From assembly GCA_024636345.1 (NCBI GenBank), contig JAGXHG010000026.1, positions 49,918-113,917 on the forward strand: a DNA stretch of 64,000 bases, written 5' to 3'. Position 1 is the first letter of the stretch. Each line of letters begins with the position of its first letter. The DNA is from Desulfobulbaceae bacterium (lineage in GTDB: Bacteria; Desulfobacterota; Desulfobulbia; Desulfobulbales; Desulfocapsaceae). The notes beneath the pieces were generated by a model that was not told the origin of the DNA, did no database searches, and saw only the letters and a program-made list of their open reading frames with translations. This document shows positions 1 to 9,575 of this stretch, piece by piece. The position numbers were made by a program, and so were the translations under genes.

Positions 1-2
1 AT

Positions 3-632
3 CCCCTCCTGAAGCGAATTGTCGAGTCGTTCAGAGACTGGGGTCGTGACTGCTGGTGCCCCGGCGGGAGTGACAACAGCTGCCGCCAGCGCTTCGACAG
101 AAAATACGGAGAGCTCCCCATCGGCTACGACCACAAATATGTCTATTCCCACTTTGGATACAACCTCAAGGCGACAGAAATGCAGGCGTCCATAGGCTGC
201 GCTCAGCTCAAAAAACTTTCTCGCTTTACCGATGCACGTATAAAAAATTGGCAACAGCTCCATGACGGGTTGCAGGAACTTGGAGACATCTTCATTCTGC
301 CCCAGGCCACCAAGAATTCAATTCCGTCCTGGTTCGGTTTTCTACTCACGGTCAGACAAGAAGCTCCTTTTGGGAGGGACAAAATCGTTCAACACTTGGA
401 AATGAAAGGGATACAAACCCGCATGCTCTTTGCCGGCAACCTCATCAAACACCCATGTTTCGATGAAATGCGCAGCACCGGCCGAGGATATCGTGTTATT
501 GGAGACCTGCCCACAACCGACCGCATCATGAGAGACACTTTCTGGGTGGGTGTCTACCCCGGTCTCACCCCGGCAATGATCGACTATATGATAGAGGCCA
601 TTACAGAATTTACAAAGACACCATGCAGCTGA
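3..632 (+). CDS. rfbH: Lipopolysaccharide biosynthesis protein RfbH-like (DegT/DnrJ aminotransferase-fold 3-dehydratase), C-terminal part; 5' end outside window
   Basis: Open frame continues upstream of the listed ATG (..RDWGRDCWCPGGSDNSCRQRFDRKYGELPIGYDHKYVYSHFGYNLKATEMQA), typical RfbH motifs. Confidence 0.85.
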   Translation, partial: PLLKRIVESFRDWGRDCWCPGGSDNSCRQRFDRKYGELPIGYDHKYVYSHFGYNLKATEMQASIGCAQLKKLSRFTDARIKNWQQLHDGLQELGDIFILPQATKNSIPSWFGFLLTVRQEAPFGRDKIVQHLEMKGIQTRMLFAGNLIKHPCFDEMRSTGRGYRVIGDLPTTDRIMRDTFWVGVYPGLTPAMIDYMIEAITEFTKTPCS

Positions 633-1183
633 CCCTGAACGAAACAGAGCTCCCCGGTTGCTACGAAATCATTCCCAAGATCATCGAGGATGACCGGGGG
701 ATCTTCGTCAAGACCTTTCATCGTGAGGCATTTTTATCAAAAAACCTCTGCGCTGACTGGCCAGAAGAATATTACTCCGTATCCCGCAATGGTGTCTTAA
801 GAGGGCTCCATTTCCAAAGCCCTCCACATGATCACAACAAACTGGTATACTGCACCGAAGGAAACATTCTCGATGCCGTGCTGGACTTAAGACGGGGGGC
901 TCCCACCTTTGGTATGCATTTCCAGATTGAACTCTGCGCAAAGAAGAGAAACATGCTCTACATTCCCAAGGGACTGGCGCACGGATTTTATGTCACCAGT
1001 GCCAGCGCAACCATGCACTACAAAGTATCCAGCCTCTATGCCCCTGAACACGACATGGGGATCAGATGGGATTCAGCGGGCATTCCCTGGCCTGACAACC
1101 ATCCGCACATTTCGTCCCGCGACCTTTCATTCCCTTTGTTGAAGAATTTCGACACCCCCTTCCATTTTGAGAGAATCCGATAA
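623..1183 (+). CDS. rfbC: dTDP-4-dehydrorhamnose 3,5-epimerase family protein (RmlC-like)
   Basis: GCYEIIPKIIEDDRGIFVKTFH...SRNGVLRGLHFQSPPHDHNKLVYCTEG...YIPKGLAHGFYV. Confidence 0.85.
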   Translation: MQLTLNETELPGCYEIIPKIIEDDRGIFVKTFHREAFLSKNLCADWPEEYYSVSRNGVLRGLHFQSPPHDHNKLVYCTEGNILDAVLDLRRGAPTFGMHFQIELCAKKRNMLYIPKGLAHGFYVTSASATMHYKVSSLYAPEHDMGIRWDSAGIPWPDNHPHISSRDLSFPLLKNFDTPFHFERIR

Positions 1184-1190
1184 GGTGTCC

Positions 1191-2048
1191 ATGCACATTC
1201 TGATGACAGGAGGGACTGGATTTATTGGCAGACATTTGATCAGGGTACTCCTTGACAGAGGCCACAGGGTCAGTCTCCTCATCCGTCCCATGCCGAACAG
1301 ACCAATGAGTTCATGGCCTCAAGGTGTTAGCGTCATCTCTGCCGACATTCATGATGAATCCTTTTATAAGCAGATCCCGAATGAGCCCTTTGAAGCCTTG
1401 GCCCATCTGGCCTGGTCAGACCTGGAAAACTACCGGTCACTCAACCACATGGAGAAGGTGCTTCCAGGAGACATGAAATTTCTCAAGACAATGGCCGAGA
1501 AACAAATCCCGAAAATTTTCGTCTCCGGCACCTGTTTCGAGTATGGTTTGCAAGAGGGGTGTATGTCGGAAACAATGCCCAGCGCCCCCATCCTCCCCTA
1601 TGCTCTGGCCAAAGATTTCCTGCGGAAATACCTCCAGGAGCTGCAGAAAAAACATCATTTCCACTTACAATGGGGTAGACTCTTCTATATGCATGGCCCG
1701 GGACAGAGCCAAAAAAGTCTGCTTTCCTTACTCGATCAAGCCATCACAAGAGGAGATAGCATCTTTAATATGTCAGGGGGAGAGCAGCTCCGCGACTACC
1801 TCCCTGTCGAAACAATGGCCGAAAAGATAGCCATGATTCTGGAAAGTGACGATCTGGACGGCATCATCAATATCTGCAGCGGTAGACCCGTTTCAGTGCG
1901 GCATCTTGTCGAACAACACATCAAAAAAGTAAAAGCCTCTATCCAACTGAACCTTGGTTATTACCCCTATCCCGATTATGAGCCGATGGCCTATTGGGGA
2001 AACGATGCGACATTCGAGGCCATGATTAACCAGGTTCCAAATTCATAA
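1191..2048 (+). CDS. NAD-dependent epimerase/dehydratase (SDR, nucleotide-sugar reductase type)
   Basis: MHILMTGGTGFIGRHLIRVL Rossmann motif; YALAKDFLRKY; downstream of rfbH/rfbC; ATG chosen at 1191. Confidence 0.8.
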   Translation: MHILMTGGTGFIGRHLIRVLLDRGHRVSLLIRPMPNRPMSSWPQGVSVISADIHDESFYKQIPNEPFEALAHLAWSDLENYRSLNHMEKVLPGDMKFLKTMAEKQIPKIFVSGTCFEYGLQEGCMSETMPSAPILPYALAKDFLRKYLQELQKKHHFHLQWGRLFYMHGPGQSQKSLLSLLDQAITRGDSIFNMSGGEQLRDYLPVETMAEKIAMILESDDLDGIINICSGRPVSVRHLVEQHIKKVKASIQLNLGYYPYPDYEPMAYWGNDATFEAMINQVPNS

Positions 2049-2064
2049 GATTGGTATAACAACA

Positions 2065-3081
2065 ATGAAAGCAGAGATCAAACCACGCATCAATCAGGAA
2101 GGCAGAACCCGTCTCGAAGAAGTGATTCCCCTGGCGACCCCCTTCGTCCTTTTTGTCGATCCCTCCAGCGCATGCAATTTTCGTTGTAAATTTTGCCCCA
2201 ATGGAGAGCAAGATCTCATTCGGGCCGCCGGTCGCTGGCAGGGAAATATGGACTTCGACCTCTACAAAAAGATCATCGACGACCTCAAAGACTTTGACCA
2301 GCCATTAAAAGTTCTTAGACTCTACAAAGAGGGAGAGCCCTTTCTCAACCCCCGCTTTGCCGACATGGTCCGTTACGCCAAAGATTCTGGATGTGTCGAA
2401 TCAATCGACACCACCACCAACGGCTCGCTGCTAACTCCCGAAAGAATCAAGCCAGCCCTGGAGGCAGGACTTGACCGCATCAATATCTCTGTGGACGGTC
2501 TTAGCGACCAGCAGTTTCTTGAATTTACCCGTACCAAAGTAGACTTTCAAAAGTTCGTGGAAAACATCAAACGGCTTCATGAGATGAAAGGGGGCTGTGA
2601 GATATGTATCAAAATAGCCGGCGATTTTCTCTCCGACGAAGACAAAGAAATGTTTTACAGCACTTTTGGCAACTACGCCGACCGAATCTTTATCGAGAAC
2701 ATTGCCCCTTGTTGGCCAGAATTTGACATTCAAGAAAAGCTAGACATCAAAATCACAAAAGGCATCTATAATCAACCCATCAGTGAAGTGATGACCTGCC
2801 CCTACATCTTTTACTCAATGGCGGTCAACTCCGACGGTACGGTCAGCCTCTGTTTTCTCGACTGGGCCAGAAAGCTACAGATCGGAGATGTAAAAAAAGA
2901 GAGCCTCAAAAAGATCTGGCAGGCCCCTCCCATTCATCAGCACCGTTTAAAACACCTGCGAGGCAAAAGAAAGGAGAATGCTGTCTGCGCTGCCTGTGGT
3001 CAGCTATCCCACTGTGCACCCGACAACATCGATCCCTATGCCGCTCATCTGCTAAAAAAGCTTACAACTTTGCGCCCATGA
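2065..3081 (+). CDS. Radical SAM/SPASM domain protein
   Basis: CNFRCKFCPNG (CxxxCxxC), SPASM-like C-terminal cysteines (CPYIFYSM.., CAACGQLSHC). Confidence 0.85.
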   Translation: MKAEIKPRINQEGRTRLEEVIPLATPFVLFVDPSSACNFRCKFCPNGEQDLIRAAGRWQGNMDFDLYKKIIDDLKDFDQPLKVLRLYKEGEPFLNPRFADMVRYAKDSGCVESIDTTTNGSLLTPERIKPALEAGLDRINISVDGLSDQQFLEFTRTKVDFQKFVENIKRLHEMKGGCEICIKIAGDFLSDEDKEMFYSTFGNYADRIFIENIAPCWPEFDIQEKLDIKITKGIYNQPISEVMTCPYIFYSMAVNSDGTVSLCFLDWARKLQIGDVKKESLKKIWQAPPIHQHRLKHLRGKRKENAVCAACGQLSHCAPDNIDPYAAHLLKKLTTLRP

Positions 3082-4364
3082 CCAAAAAGATTCAGGTACT
3101 TCATATAACCGCTCACTTGGGTGGTGGTATTGGTAAAGCCTTGAGCGGCCTGACGCAAAACACTCCAGGCATTTCTCATTCGATTGCTTGCCTGGAGCGA
3201 CCCGAAAAATTTCAGTTCGTTAATCAGATTAAGCAATCAGGAACAGAGGTCATCCTTGCACCATCTCAACGACAGCTGAGAAACCTTATTGGAGACGCAG
3301 ATATCGTCCAGGTTGAGTGGTGGGGGCACCCTGCCATCATGGCCGCCCTGTGCAGCACCCCGCCGCTACCCGCCATGCGACTACTCCTCTGGTGCCATGT
3401 CTCAGGCCTTCACACCCCTTCCATTCCAGCAGCACTGATAAAAATTGCCCACAGATGTCTTTTTACATCACCGTGTTCACTGAAAACTGAGGAGGTCCAA
3501 GAACTTTCCCCTGAGGAGAGGAAAAAACTGGGGGTTATCCACAGTGCCGGAGGCATTGATGAACTGCCTCTACCTGTTCGCAGCGTCGAAGAACCTCTGA
3601 CGGCTGGTTACCTGGGCAGCCTCAACTTCGCGAAGCTTCATCCTGACTATGTCAATTTTCTAGCCAGCGTTACCCTCCCTGATTTTCGGGTTCGTATGAT
3701 TGGAGACGAGACCAACAGAGATATTTTGGAATCTCAGTGCCGCCAGGCTGGTTGTGAAGGAATGTTGGAATTTCGTGGTTATTGCCATGACATTGTCACC
3801 GAACTTAAGAATATCAATGTCATTCCCTACATCCTCAATCCTCAACATTACGGTACGACAGAAAATGCTCTGCTCGAAGCCATGGCCATGGGTGTAGTTC
3901 CCGTTGTTTTAAACAACCCGGCCGAAGCAAACCTTATCACAAATCGTAAAACAGGCCTTATCGTCAATACCCCTGAGGAATTTGGCGAGGCCATCAGATG
4001 GCTTCATGAGAATCCTTCGGAACGACTGACGTTATCAGAACAAGCCACTAAGGAAGTGAAAAGTCGATTCAGTCTTGATCGACTTGAAACAGGCATGAAA
4101 GAGCAATATCAAGCAATTATCCAAGAGGAAAAAATTCTCATATCCTTTCAAGAAAAACTGGGAACCGATCCATCGCAGTGGTTTCTGATGCAACAAAGAG
4201 AACCGTCTCTTTTTTCAACACCATCCAATAGATCGGAAATTCCACCCTATTCGTGGCATGGCCTTGTGGAGCAAAAAAAAGGATCAGTGCACCATTTTTG
4301 CATTTACTTTAATGATAATCAACAGCTCAGGAGTTGGAGTCAATGGCTCTCTACGATGAAATAA
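3078..4364 (+). CDS. Glycosyltransferase (GT4/GT1-like)
   Basis: N-terminal GGGIGKALSGL; C-terminal NALLEAMAMGVVPVVLNNPAEANLI. Confidence 0.75.
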   Translation: MTKKIQVLHITAHLGGGIGKALSGLTQNTPGISHSIACLERPEKFQFVNQIKQSGTEVILAPSQRQLRNLIGDADIVQVEWWGHPAIMAALCSTPPLPAMRLLLWCHVSGLHTPSIPAALIKIAHRCLFTSPCSLKTEEVQELSPEERKKLGVIHSAGGIDELPLPVRSVEEPLTAGYLGSLNFAKLHPDYVNFLASVTLPDFRVRMIGDETNRDILESQCRQAGCEGMLEFRGYCHDIVTELKNINVIPYILNPQHYGTTENALLEAMAMGVVPVVLNNPAEANLITNRKTGLIVNTPEEFGEAIRWLHENPSERLTLSEQATKEVKSRFSLDRLETGMKEQYQAIIQEEKILISFQEKLGTDPSQWFLMQQREPSLFSTPSNRSEIPPYSWHGLVEQKKGSVHHFCIYFNDNQQLRSWSQWLSTMK

Positions 4365-5530
4365 TCTTCCCCTCGGCACCAGATCGTGACGAGTCTTTGG
4401 TCCTATTGGAAAGACTTTGCTCTACCCCGCCATGTGAGAGTTATCCTCAGCTTGACGGCCCCCTGATTCTTTACGGTGCCGGAAAGCTTGGGAAATTGGC
4501 CTACGACTATTTACAAAGAGTAGGCCAGACCTTTCTCTACATAGTTGATCGTAATGCCAGCACAGCTAGAGAAGAAGAATTCTGGAAGAACGTACAGATC
4601 CTCAATCCAAATGAAGTGCCTCTTATGGATAAGAAAAATGCAATACTAGCCATTTGCATATCTTCTTTATCCTGGAATAATGTAGTACGCCCCCTGCAAG
4701 AACAGGGTTGGAAAAAAATCATTCCCTTCTATGACCTAACTCACCAATTTATCGAACGACATCCCTTAAACAATGGTTGGTTCGGTCATCGTTTTTCTGA
4801 ACAAGACAGACAAATTCACGCTTCTCTCATTGAGACATGGCAGGACAATCACTCACGTGCTAGTCATTTACAATTTTTAGCATGGAGAATGCTTCGTGAA
4901 GAATGGTCTTTTCATAAAGCCGAAGTTGATACTTCCTCCAGATACTTCATCCCCGAGGTCACAAAAGCTCTGACCACCAGTGAATGTTTTCTTGACGTTG
5001 GAGCACACCATGGAGAGGTTATTCCCCAGTTTCTAGACCGAGTTTCAGGTAAGTTCATGAAAATAATGGCCATAGAAGCTGACCCCGAAAACATGATCAT
5101 TCTTCAAAAGACCATCCTCCAATCATTGCCTTCCGATTCGAGAAAAAAAGTATTTTGTAAAGAGCTTGTTATTGGAAGAATGAACCATGAAAGCTCTTTT
5201 ATTTATGGACTTAACTATGCCAGCCAACTTGGAAAAGGTGGTAAAACAGTACAAGTCATCGCATTAGACAGTTTAGAGTTTTGCCCAACCTTCGTTAAGG
5301 TGCACCTAGAAGGAGGGGAGCTCGATGCCTTGCAAGGCGGCCTGACAAAATTACAACAAAATCGGCCAATAATAGCTGCAACGGTCTACCATGGTGAGCA
5401 TCACATGAAAGATCTTGCCACATGGCTCATGGACCATTTATCCAACTATCATTTCTATCTTAGATTACACGGATGGTGGGGAACGGGATTGGTCGTTTAC
5501 GCTTTACCAAAGGAAAGGACTAACGCTTAA
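4334..5530 (+). CDS. FkbM family methyltransferase with N-terminal nucleotide-binding-like domain
   Basis: LILYGAGKLGKLAYDYL N-terminus; FLDVGAHHGEVIPQFLDR...FMKIMAIEADPENM...VKVHLEGGELDALQGG. Confidence 0.75.
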   Translation: MESMALYDEIIFPSAPDRDESLVLLERLCSTPPCESYPQLDGPLILYGAGKLGKLAYDYLQRVGQTFLYIVDRNASTAREEEFWKNVQILNPNEVPLMDKKNAILAICISSLSWNNVVRPLQEQGWKKIIPFYDLTHQFIERHPLNNGWFGHRFSEQDRQIHASLIETWQDNHSRASHLQFLAWRMLREEWSFHKAEVDTSSRYFIPEVTKALTTSECFLDVGAHHGEVIPQFLDRVSGKFMKIMAIEADPENMIILQKTILQSLPSDSRKKVFCKELVIGRMNHESSFIYGLNYASQLGKGGKTVQVIALDSLEFCPTFVKVHLEGGELDALQGGLTKLQQNRPIIAATVYHGEHHMKDLATWLMDHLSNYHFYLRLHGWWGTGLVVYALPKERTNA

Positions 5531-5654
5531 CCAAAAAACACACGATAAGAATATAATAATGATAAAAATTGAGCTAACACTTAGCTCATTTACATTTCAC
5601 AGCCCCAAGGCATAAAGTCAACTTCATATATTGGTATTTAAGGAACTACAAACA

Positions 5655-6392
5655 ATGGACAACAACTTGATATTCGACCTGGGTTTTCATATAGGTGAAG
5701 ATACTGATTTCTATTTAAAAAAAGGGTTCAAAGTTATTGCCGTAGAAGCGAATCCTGAATTATACAACCTTGGCCTTGAAAAATTTTCAGAAAATATCGA
5801 AAAAGGCCAGTTAGTATTGTTGAATCGTGCGATTTCAGACGACACAGGAAAAATAAAATTTTACATACACCCAACAAACAAGGATTGGAGCTCATGTTTC
5901 AAGGAGTTCATAAGAACTGACAAAGAAAAACTCAAGGAAATTGAAGTAGATGGTATAAGCCTGAAAGAGTTATACCGCAACTTCAAAAAACCAAGATATA
6001 TTAAAGTTGACATTGAAGGTGCTGATGTAATTGCTGCCAAACAACTATTTGAATTAGAATATAAACCCAAATTTGTCTCATTTGAGACAAGTAGACGAGA
6101 CTATGCTAAACTTTTTGCTTATTTATTATTATCAGGCTATGCAAAATTTCAGCTTATAAACCAGTTGAATTACAAAGACTTGACAGTAAAAGACATCAAC
6201 AATGAAGGGAACAGTATCGACTACACCTTCCGCTTTGGCTCCTCAGGACTATTTGGCGAAGACCTTCCTAGTGACAAATGGATTAATTATGACGAATTAT
6301 TATTTAGATATCTAAAATACATAGAATTAAGATCTGCGGACCACGAAAACTTATCACTCGGCTGGCTAGATATTCATGCAAGGCTTAATTAA
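5655..6392 (+). CDS. FkbM family methyltransferase
   Basis: IFDLGFHIGEDTDFYLKKGFKVIAVEANPEL...RYIKVDIEGADVIAAKQL. Confidence 0.8.
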   Translation: MDNNLIFDLGFHIGEDTDFYLKKGFKVIAVEANPELYNLGLEKFSENIEKGQLVLLNRAISDDTGKIKFYIHPTNKDWSSCFKEFIRTDKEKLKEIEVDGISLKELYRNFKKPRYIKVDIEGADVIAAKQLFELEYKPKFVSFETSRRDYAKLFAYLLLSGYAKFQLINQLNYKDLTVKDINNEGNSIDYTFRFGSSGLFGEDLPSDKWINYDELLFRYLKYIELRSADHENLSLGWLDIHARLN

Positions 6393-6429
6393 CTGACCAT
6401 AGGCAAAATAGCACAGGAAAAATATAAGC

Positions 6430-8133
6430 ATGGACCATTTCAATAACACAGAAAACGTCATAGACAGCAACAGTCATAATAATCAAAAGAATATACTTTT
6501 TATCATTCCACCATACTTTAATTTTCAATCACTAAATAGTGACAAACTAGATTCTATTCCGGTATTTACGGTCCCATATGGAATACTATCAATCGTATCT
6601 TATTTGAGAAAATATTCGTTAGTTGAATTAGATATTGACCTGATTGATTTAAACTTAGAAGCTTTTGAATTTTTAAGTAGCAAGGAAAGTTCTCATAGTA
6701 AAACAAATGTCAATAATTCATTATATGAAACGGTACGGAACAAACTTCTAGAAAAGAATTATGACATCGTTGGCATTTCGGCATTATTCAACAATGCCTA
6801 TAAATACATTGAAGACTTATCAACTATCGTTAAAAGTACAAAAAAGCCACCACTGTGTATCATCGGTGGTGGGCTAGCCTCTAATCTCTACAGCAAAATA
6901 TTGAACAATTTCATCAATGTAGATGCAGCTTGCCTTGCAGAAGGTGAGATACCTATGCTTGACTTATTAAATTCTCAAAATATGCAATTAGCTTTTAATA
7001 CTAGCAACAGTTGGATTACTAGAGAAAAAATAAAGAAAGAGCTCACATTCAAAGCATCTTATATCGACAATTTGGATAACATTCCAATATTGGAATATGA
7101 TCTAATTGATCTAACAAAGTACAATGGCAGATCTATTGATAAAAGATACGCCAACTCTTTGTTAAAAAGAGAATTTTCGATACACACATCGAGAGGTTGC
7201 CCTTATAGCTGCATCTATTGTTCGAACACATCAATTCATGGCAAAATCATACGGAAGATGAGTCTAGCAAGAATTACCTCGGAGTTAGATTCCATGATTA
7301 TTAATTATGGGATGAATGTATTACTCATTGAAGATGATCATTTCTTAGCAGATATAGATCGGGCAAAGGCGGTTTTAAAAGAAATAGCAAAAAGAAACAT
7401 AAGGGTAGAGTTTCCGAATGGGATTTCGGTAAGAGGAATTGATTCCGAATTGGGGATTGCTCTAAAAAATGCTGGAGTTTCAGCTGTTAACCTAGCAGTC
7501 GAATCTGGTTCTGACTTTGTGCTCAGCAAATTAATAAGAAAACCTCATCTAAATAAGCACATAAAGCCAGCTGTTCAATTCTTGAGAGATCAAGATATCC
7601 GTGTGCATGCATTTATAGTTCTAGGATTACCAGGAGAACTACCAGAACATAGACTTGAGACAGCGGAGATGATTCAAGATGTTGGTTTTGACTGGGTTTA
7701 TTTTTTCCTAGCAGTTCCAATAGTTGGCAGCAGATTATACGACCAATGCATTGAAAATAATTATATTGCTGAGAATGATTTCTCCAAACATCTAATTTCT
7801 AATGCAACTATTAAAGCTCCAGGAATTGACCCGAGCACAATTAGTGATGAAATGTATCATATGAATCTTGATGCTAATTTTGTCAACAACTGGAACCTAA
7901 AAAACAATCGACATAAAATAGCCCTACCATATTTTGAATCTATGGTACGAAAATATCCATCACATGCATTTGCATACTATGTTTTAATACAAATCTATAT
8001 CTCACTAAACTACAGTATAGATAAAATCAAAGAACTATCTAACAAGTACAACGAAATTATCAACAAAGACAAAAACTGGAAGAATTATTCTGAGACTTTC
8101 AATCTGAAGAAAACAAATTGTTCGCAGCATTAA
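6430..8133 (+). CDS. B12-binding domain-containing radical SAM protein
   Basis: HTSRGCPYSCIYCSN (CxxxCxxC), upstream B12-binding-like domain (GISALFNNAYKYIEDL, IIGGGLAS). Confidence 0.85.
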   Translation: MDHFNNTENVIDSNSHNNQKNILFIIPPYFNFQSLNSDKLDSIPVFTVPYGILSIVSYLRKYSLVELDIDLIDLNLEAFEFLSSKESSHSKTNVNNSLYETVRNKLLEKNYDIVGISALFNNAYKYIEDLSTIVKSTKKPPLCIIGGGLASNLYSKILNNFINVDAACLAEGEIPMLDLLNSQNMQLAFNTSNSWITREKIKKELTFKASYIDNLDNIPILEYDLIDLTKYNGRSIDKRYANSLLKREFSIHTSRGCPYSCIYCSNTSIHGKIIRKMSLARITSELDSMIINYGMNVLLIEDDHFLADIDRAKAVLKEIAKRNIRVEFPNGISVRGIDSELGIALKNAGVSAVNLAVESGSDFVLSKLIRKPHLNKHIKPAVQFLRDQDIRVHAFIVLGLPGELPEHRLETAEMIQDVGFDWVYFFLAVPIVGSRLYDQCIENNYIAENDFSKHLISNATIKAPGIDPSTISDEMYHMNLDANFVNNWNLKNNRHKIALPYFESMVRKYPSHAFAYYVLIQIYISLNYSIDKIKELSNKYNEIINKDKNWKNYSETFNLKKTNCSQH

Positions 8134-8202
8134 TGATTTGGTCTCCACTATTGTCGACCGACCCCAGATCAAACTCAGTTACAGAAAGCAGCATTATAAT
8201 AT

Positions 8203-9258
8203 CTAAATAATTATAGAACCTATAGGTAAATCATATGGTGGTGAAGTTCCGCATATTGCATCATTGAGAAATTCTTTTTTAAAAATATCGAACATGGCCA
8301 TATCAATATTATTTTGAGATTCTATATTTTTTTCTAAGTAATTAAACAGTTTTGAACGATAGAGCGATACGTCATATGAAGCAGCTGCCAAAAGATATTC
8401 TAAAGCCAACTTATACTCCTTATCTCTCATCATAGTTGGGATAAATTGCGTACAATACTTAATCATAAATTGATTTACATTTTTTTTTAGTTCTTCGATT
8501 CTGCTTTCGAATCCTTTAGGAAGATGATTTTCAATTATATCCATCTTAATGGAATAAATGAAATTTGGGGCAAGCTTATTTCTGATCCTTGTAGATGTCT
8601 CACTCGTGCCAGACTTTGTATAATTAAATAATGGTTTATTAATATAGCCAACATCATACAAGGAGTTAAGCCGTAAAACCAAATGCATGTCTGCAAACAC
8701 TCTAAATCTCGTATCAAAGTTACCTACATTCTTCAGAGCCTTATTATTAAATAGTATCTGCCCAGGAGAGATACTATAGCCTTTCATATTGATTTTGAAC
8801 TGTTCATGCCCTTGTATAAATGCACTATGCTTATAAAAAGCATCTTTCTCCAAAACTTGTCCGTCAACGACATCATGTCTATGCGTAGAAACATATCCCA
8901 AAAAAGTTTTGGATTGTTGATATGCCCTCATACATTCAATAATAAAACTCGGCTCCAAAGTGTCATCAGCAGACAGAAAGTTAATATAATCATAATCCTG
9001 AGTATACTCTAACAGCCTATTGCCAGTGTAATCTAATGGCAAATGCACATCATTTTTATAGACTTTTATATTTTCAAACTTTTCTGCATATTCCCGAATA
9101 ATATTCCATGAATTATCAGTAGAAACATTATCAACAACTACTACTACAGATTCATACGTTTGAGCTAAAGCACTTTCAATTGCTCTGGCAATGCTACTGC
9201 TCATATTGAAGTTTGATATACATATTGCAGCAACACCTTTCTCTTTTCCCGCTTTCAT
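8203..9258 (-). CDS. Family 2 glycosyltransferase
   Basis: AAICISNFNMSSSIARAIESALAQTYESVVVVVDNVSTDNSW...INFLSADDTLEPSF. Confidence 0.85.
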   Translation of the reverse strand: MKAGKEKGVAAICISNFNMSSSIARAIESALAQTYESVVVVVDNVSTDNSWNIIREYAEKFENIKVYKNDVHLPLDYTGNRLLEYTQDYDYINFLSADDTLEPSFIIECMRAYQQSKTFLGYVSTHRHDVVDGQVLEKDAFYKHSAFIQGHEQFKINMKGYSISPGQILFNNKALKNVGNFDTRFRVFADMHLVLRLNSLYDVGYINKPLFNYTKSGTSETSTRIRNKLAPNFIYSIKMDIIENHLPKGFESRIEELKKNVNQFMIKYCTQFIPTMMRDKEYKLALEYLLAAASYDVSLYRSKLFNYLEKNIESQNNIDMAMFDIFKKEFLNDAICGTSPPYDLPIGSIII

Positions 9259-9285
9259 ACGTCTCCTAAGGCTTATTCAGGCACA

Positions 9286-9335
9286 TCTGTAATACTGTTA
9301 ATCCAACCCCATTTAATTGTGGGAACTAAAGAGGT
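9286..9335 (+). pseudogene. Degraded 3'-terminal fragment of an IS481-like transposase (second copy of the tail at 14723-14774)
   Basis: tctgtaatactgttaatccaaccccatttaattgtgggaactaaagag aligns to tctgtttttactgttaatccagcccatttaattgtgggactaaacaag at 14724, with single-base frameshifts. Confidence 0.65.
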
Positions 9336-9575
9336 AATTCATTATTGACTCACTGTTTCTGTAAAAAGATTGAAACTCCCGCATATTATACGGGTAGGAT
9401 TTTGCCAGCAGTTGGCTTGAAATACCGTGGGGAAAACCATGCAAGATGCGAAAATGAGTGTCATTATGTTTTTTGATTAGCTGAGTATCAGCTTCATATT
9501 ATGATGCAAAGAAATCTACCTAAATTAACTATACATTTAGCTCCAGAAGGAGAGCAAAAGGCCTCGTCTCTCTGC

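Noticed and set aside
5571-5587. Small hairpin GAGCTAA-cac-TTAGCTC after the first FkbM gene
   Set aside because: Only 7 bp in AT-rich DNA and no T-run; not enough for a terminator call.
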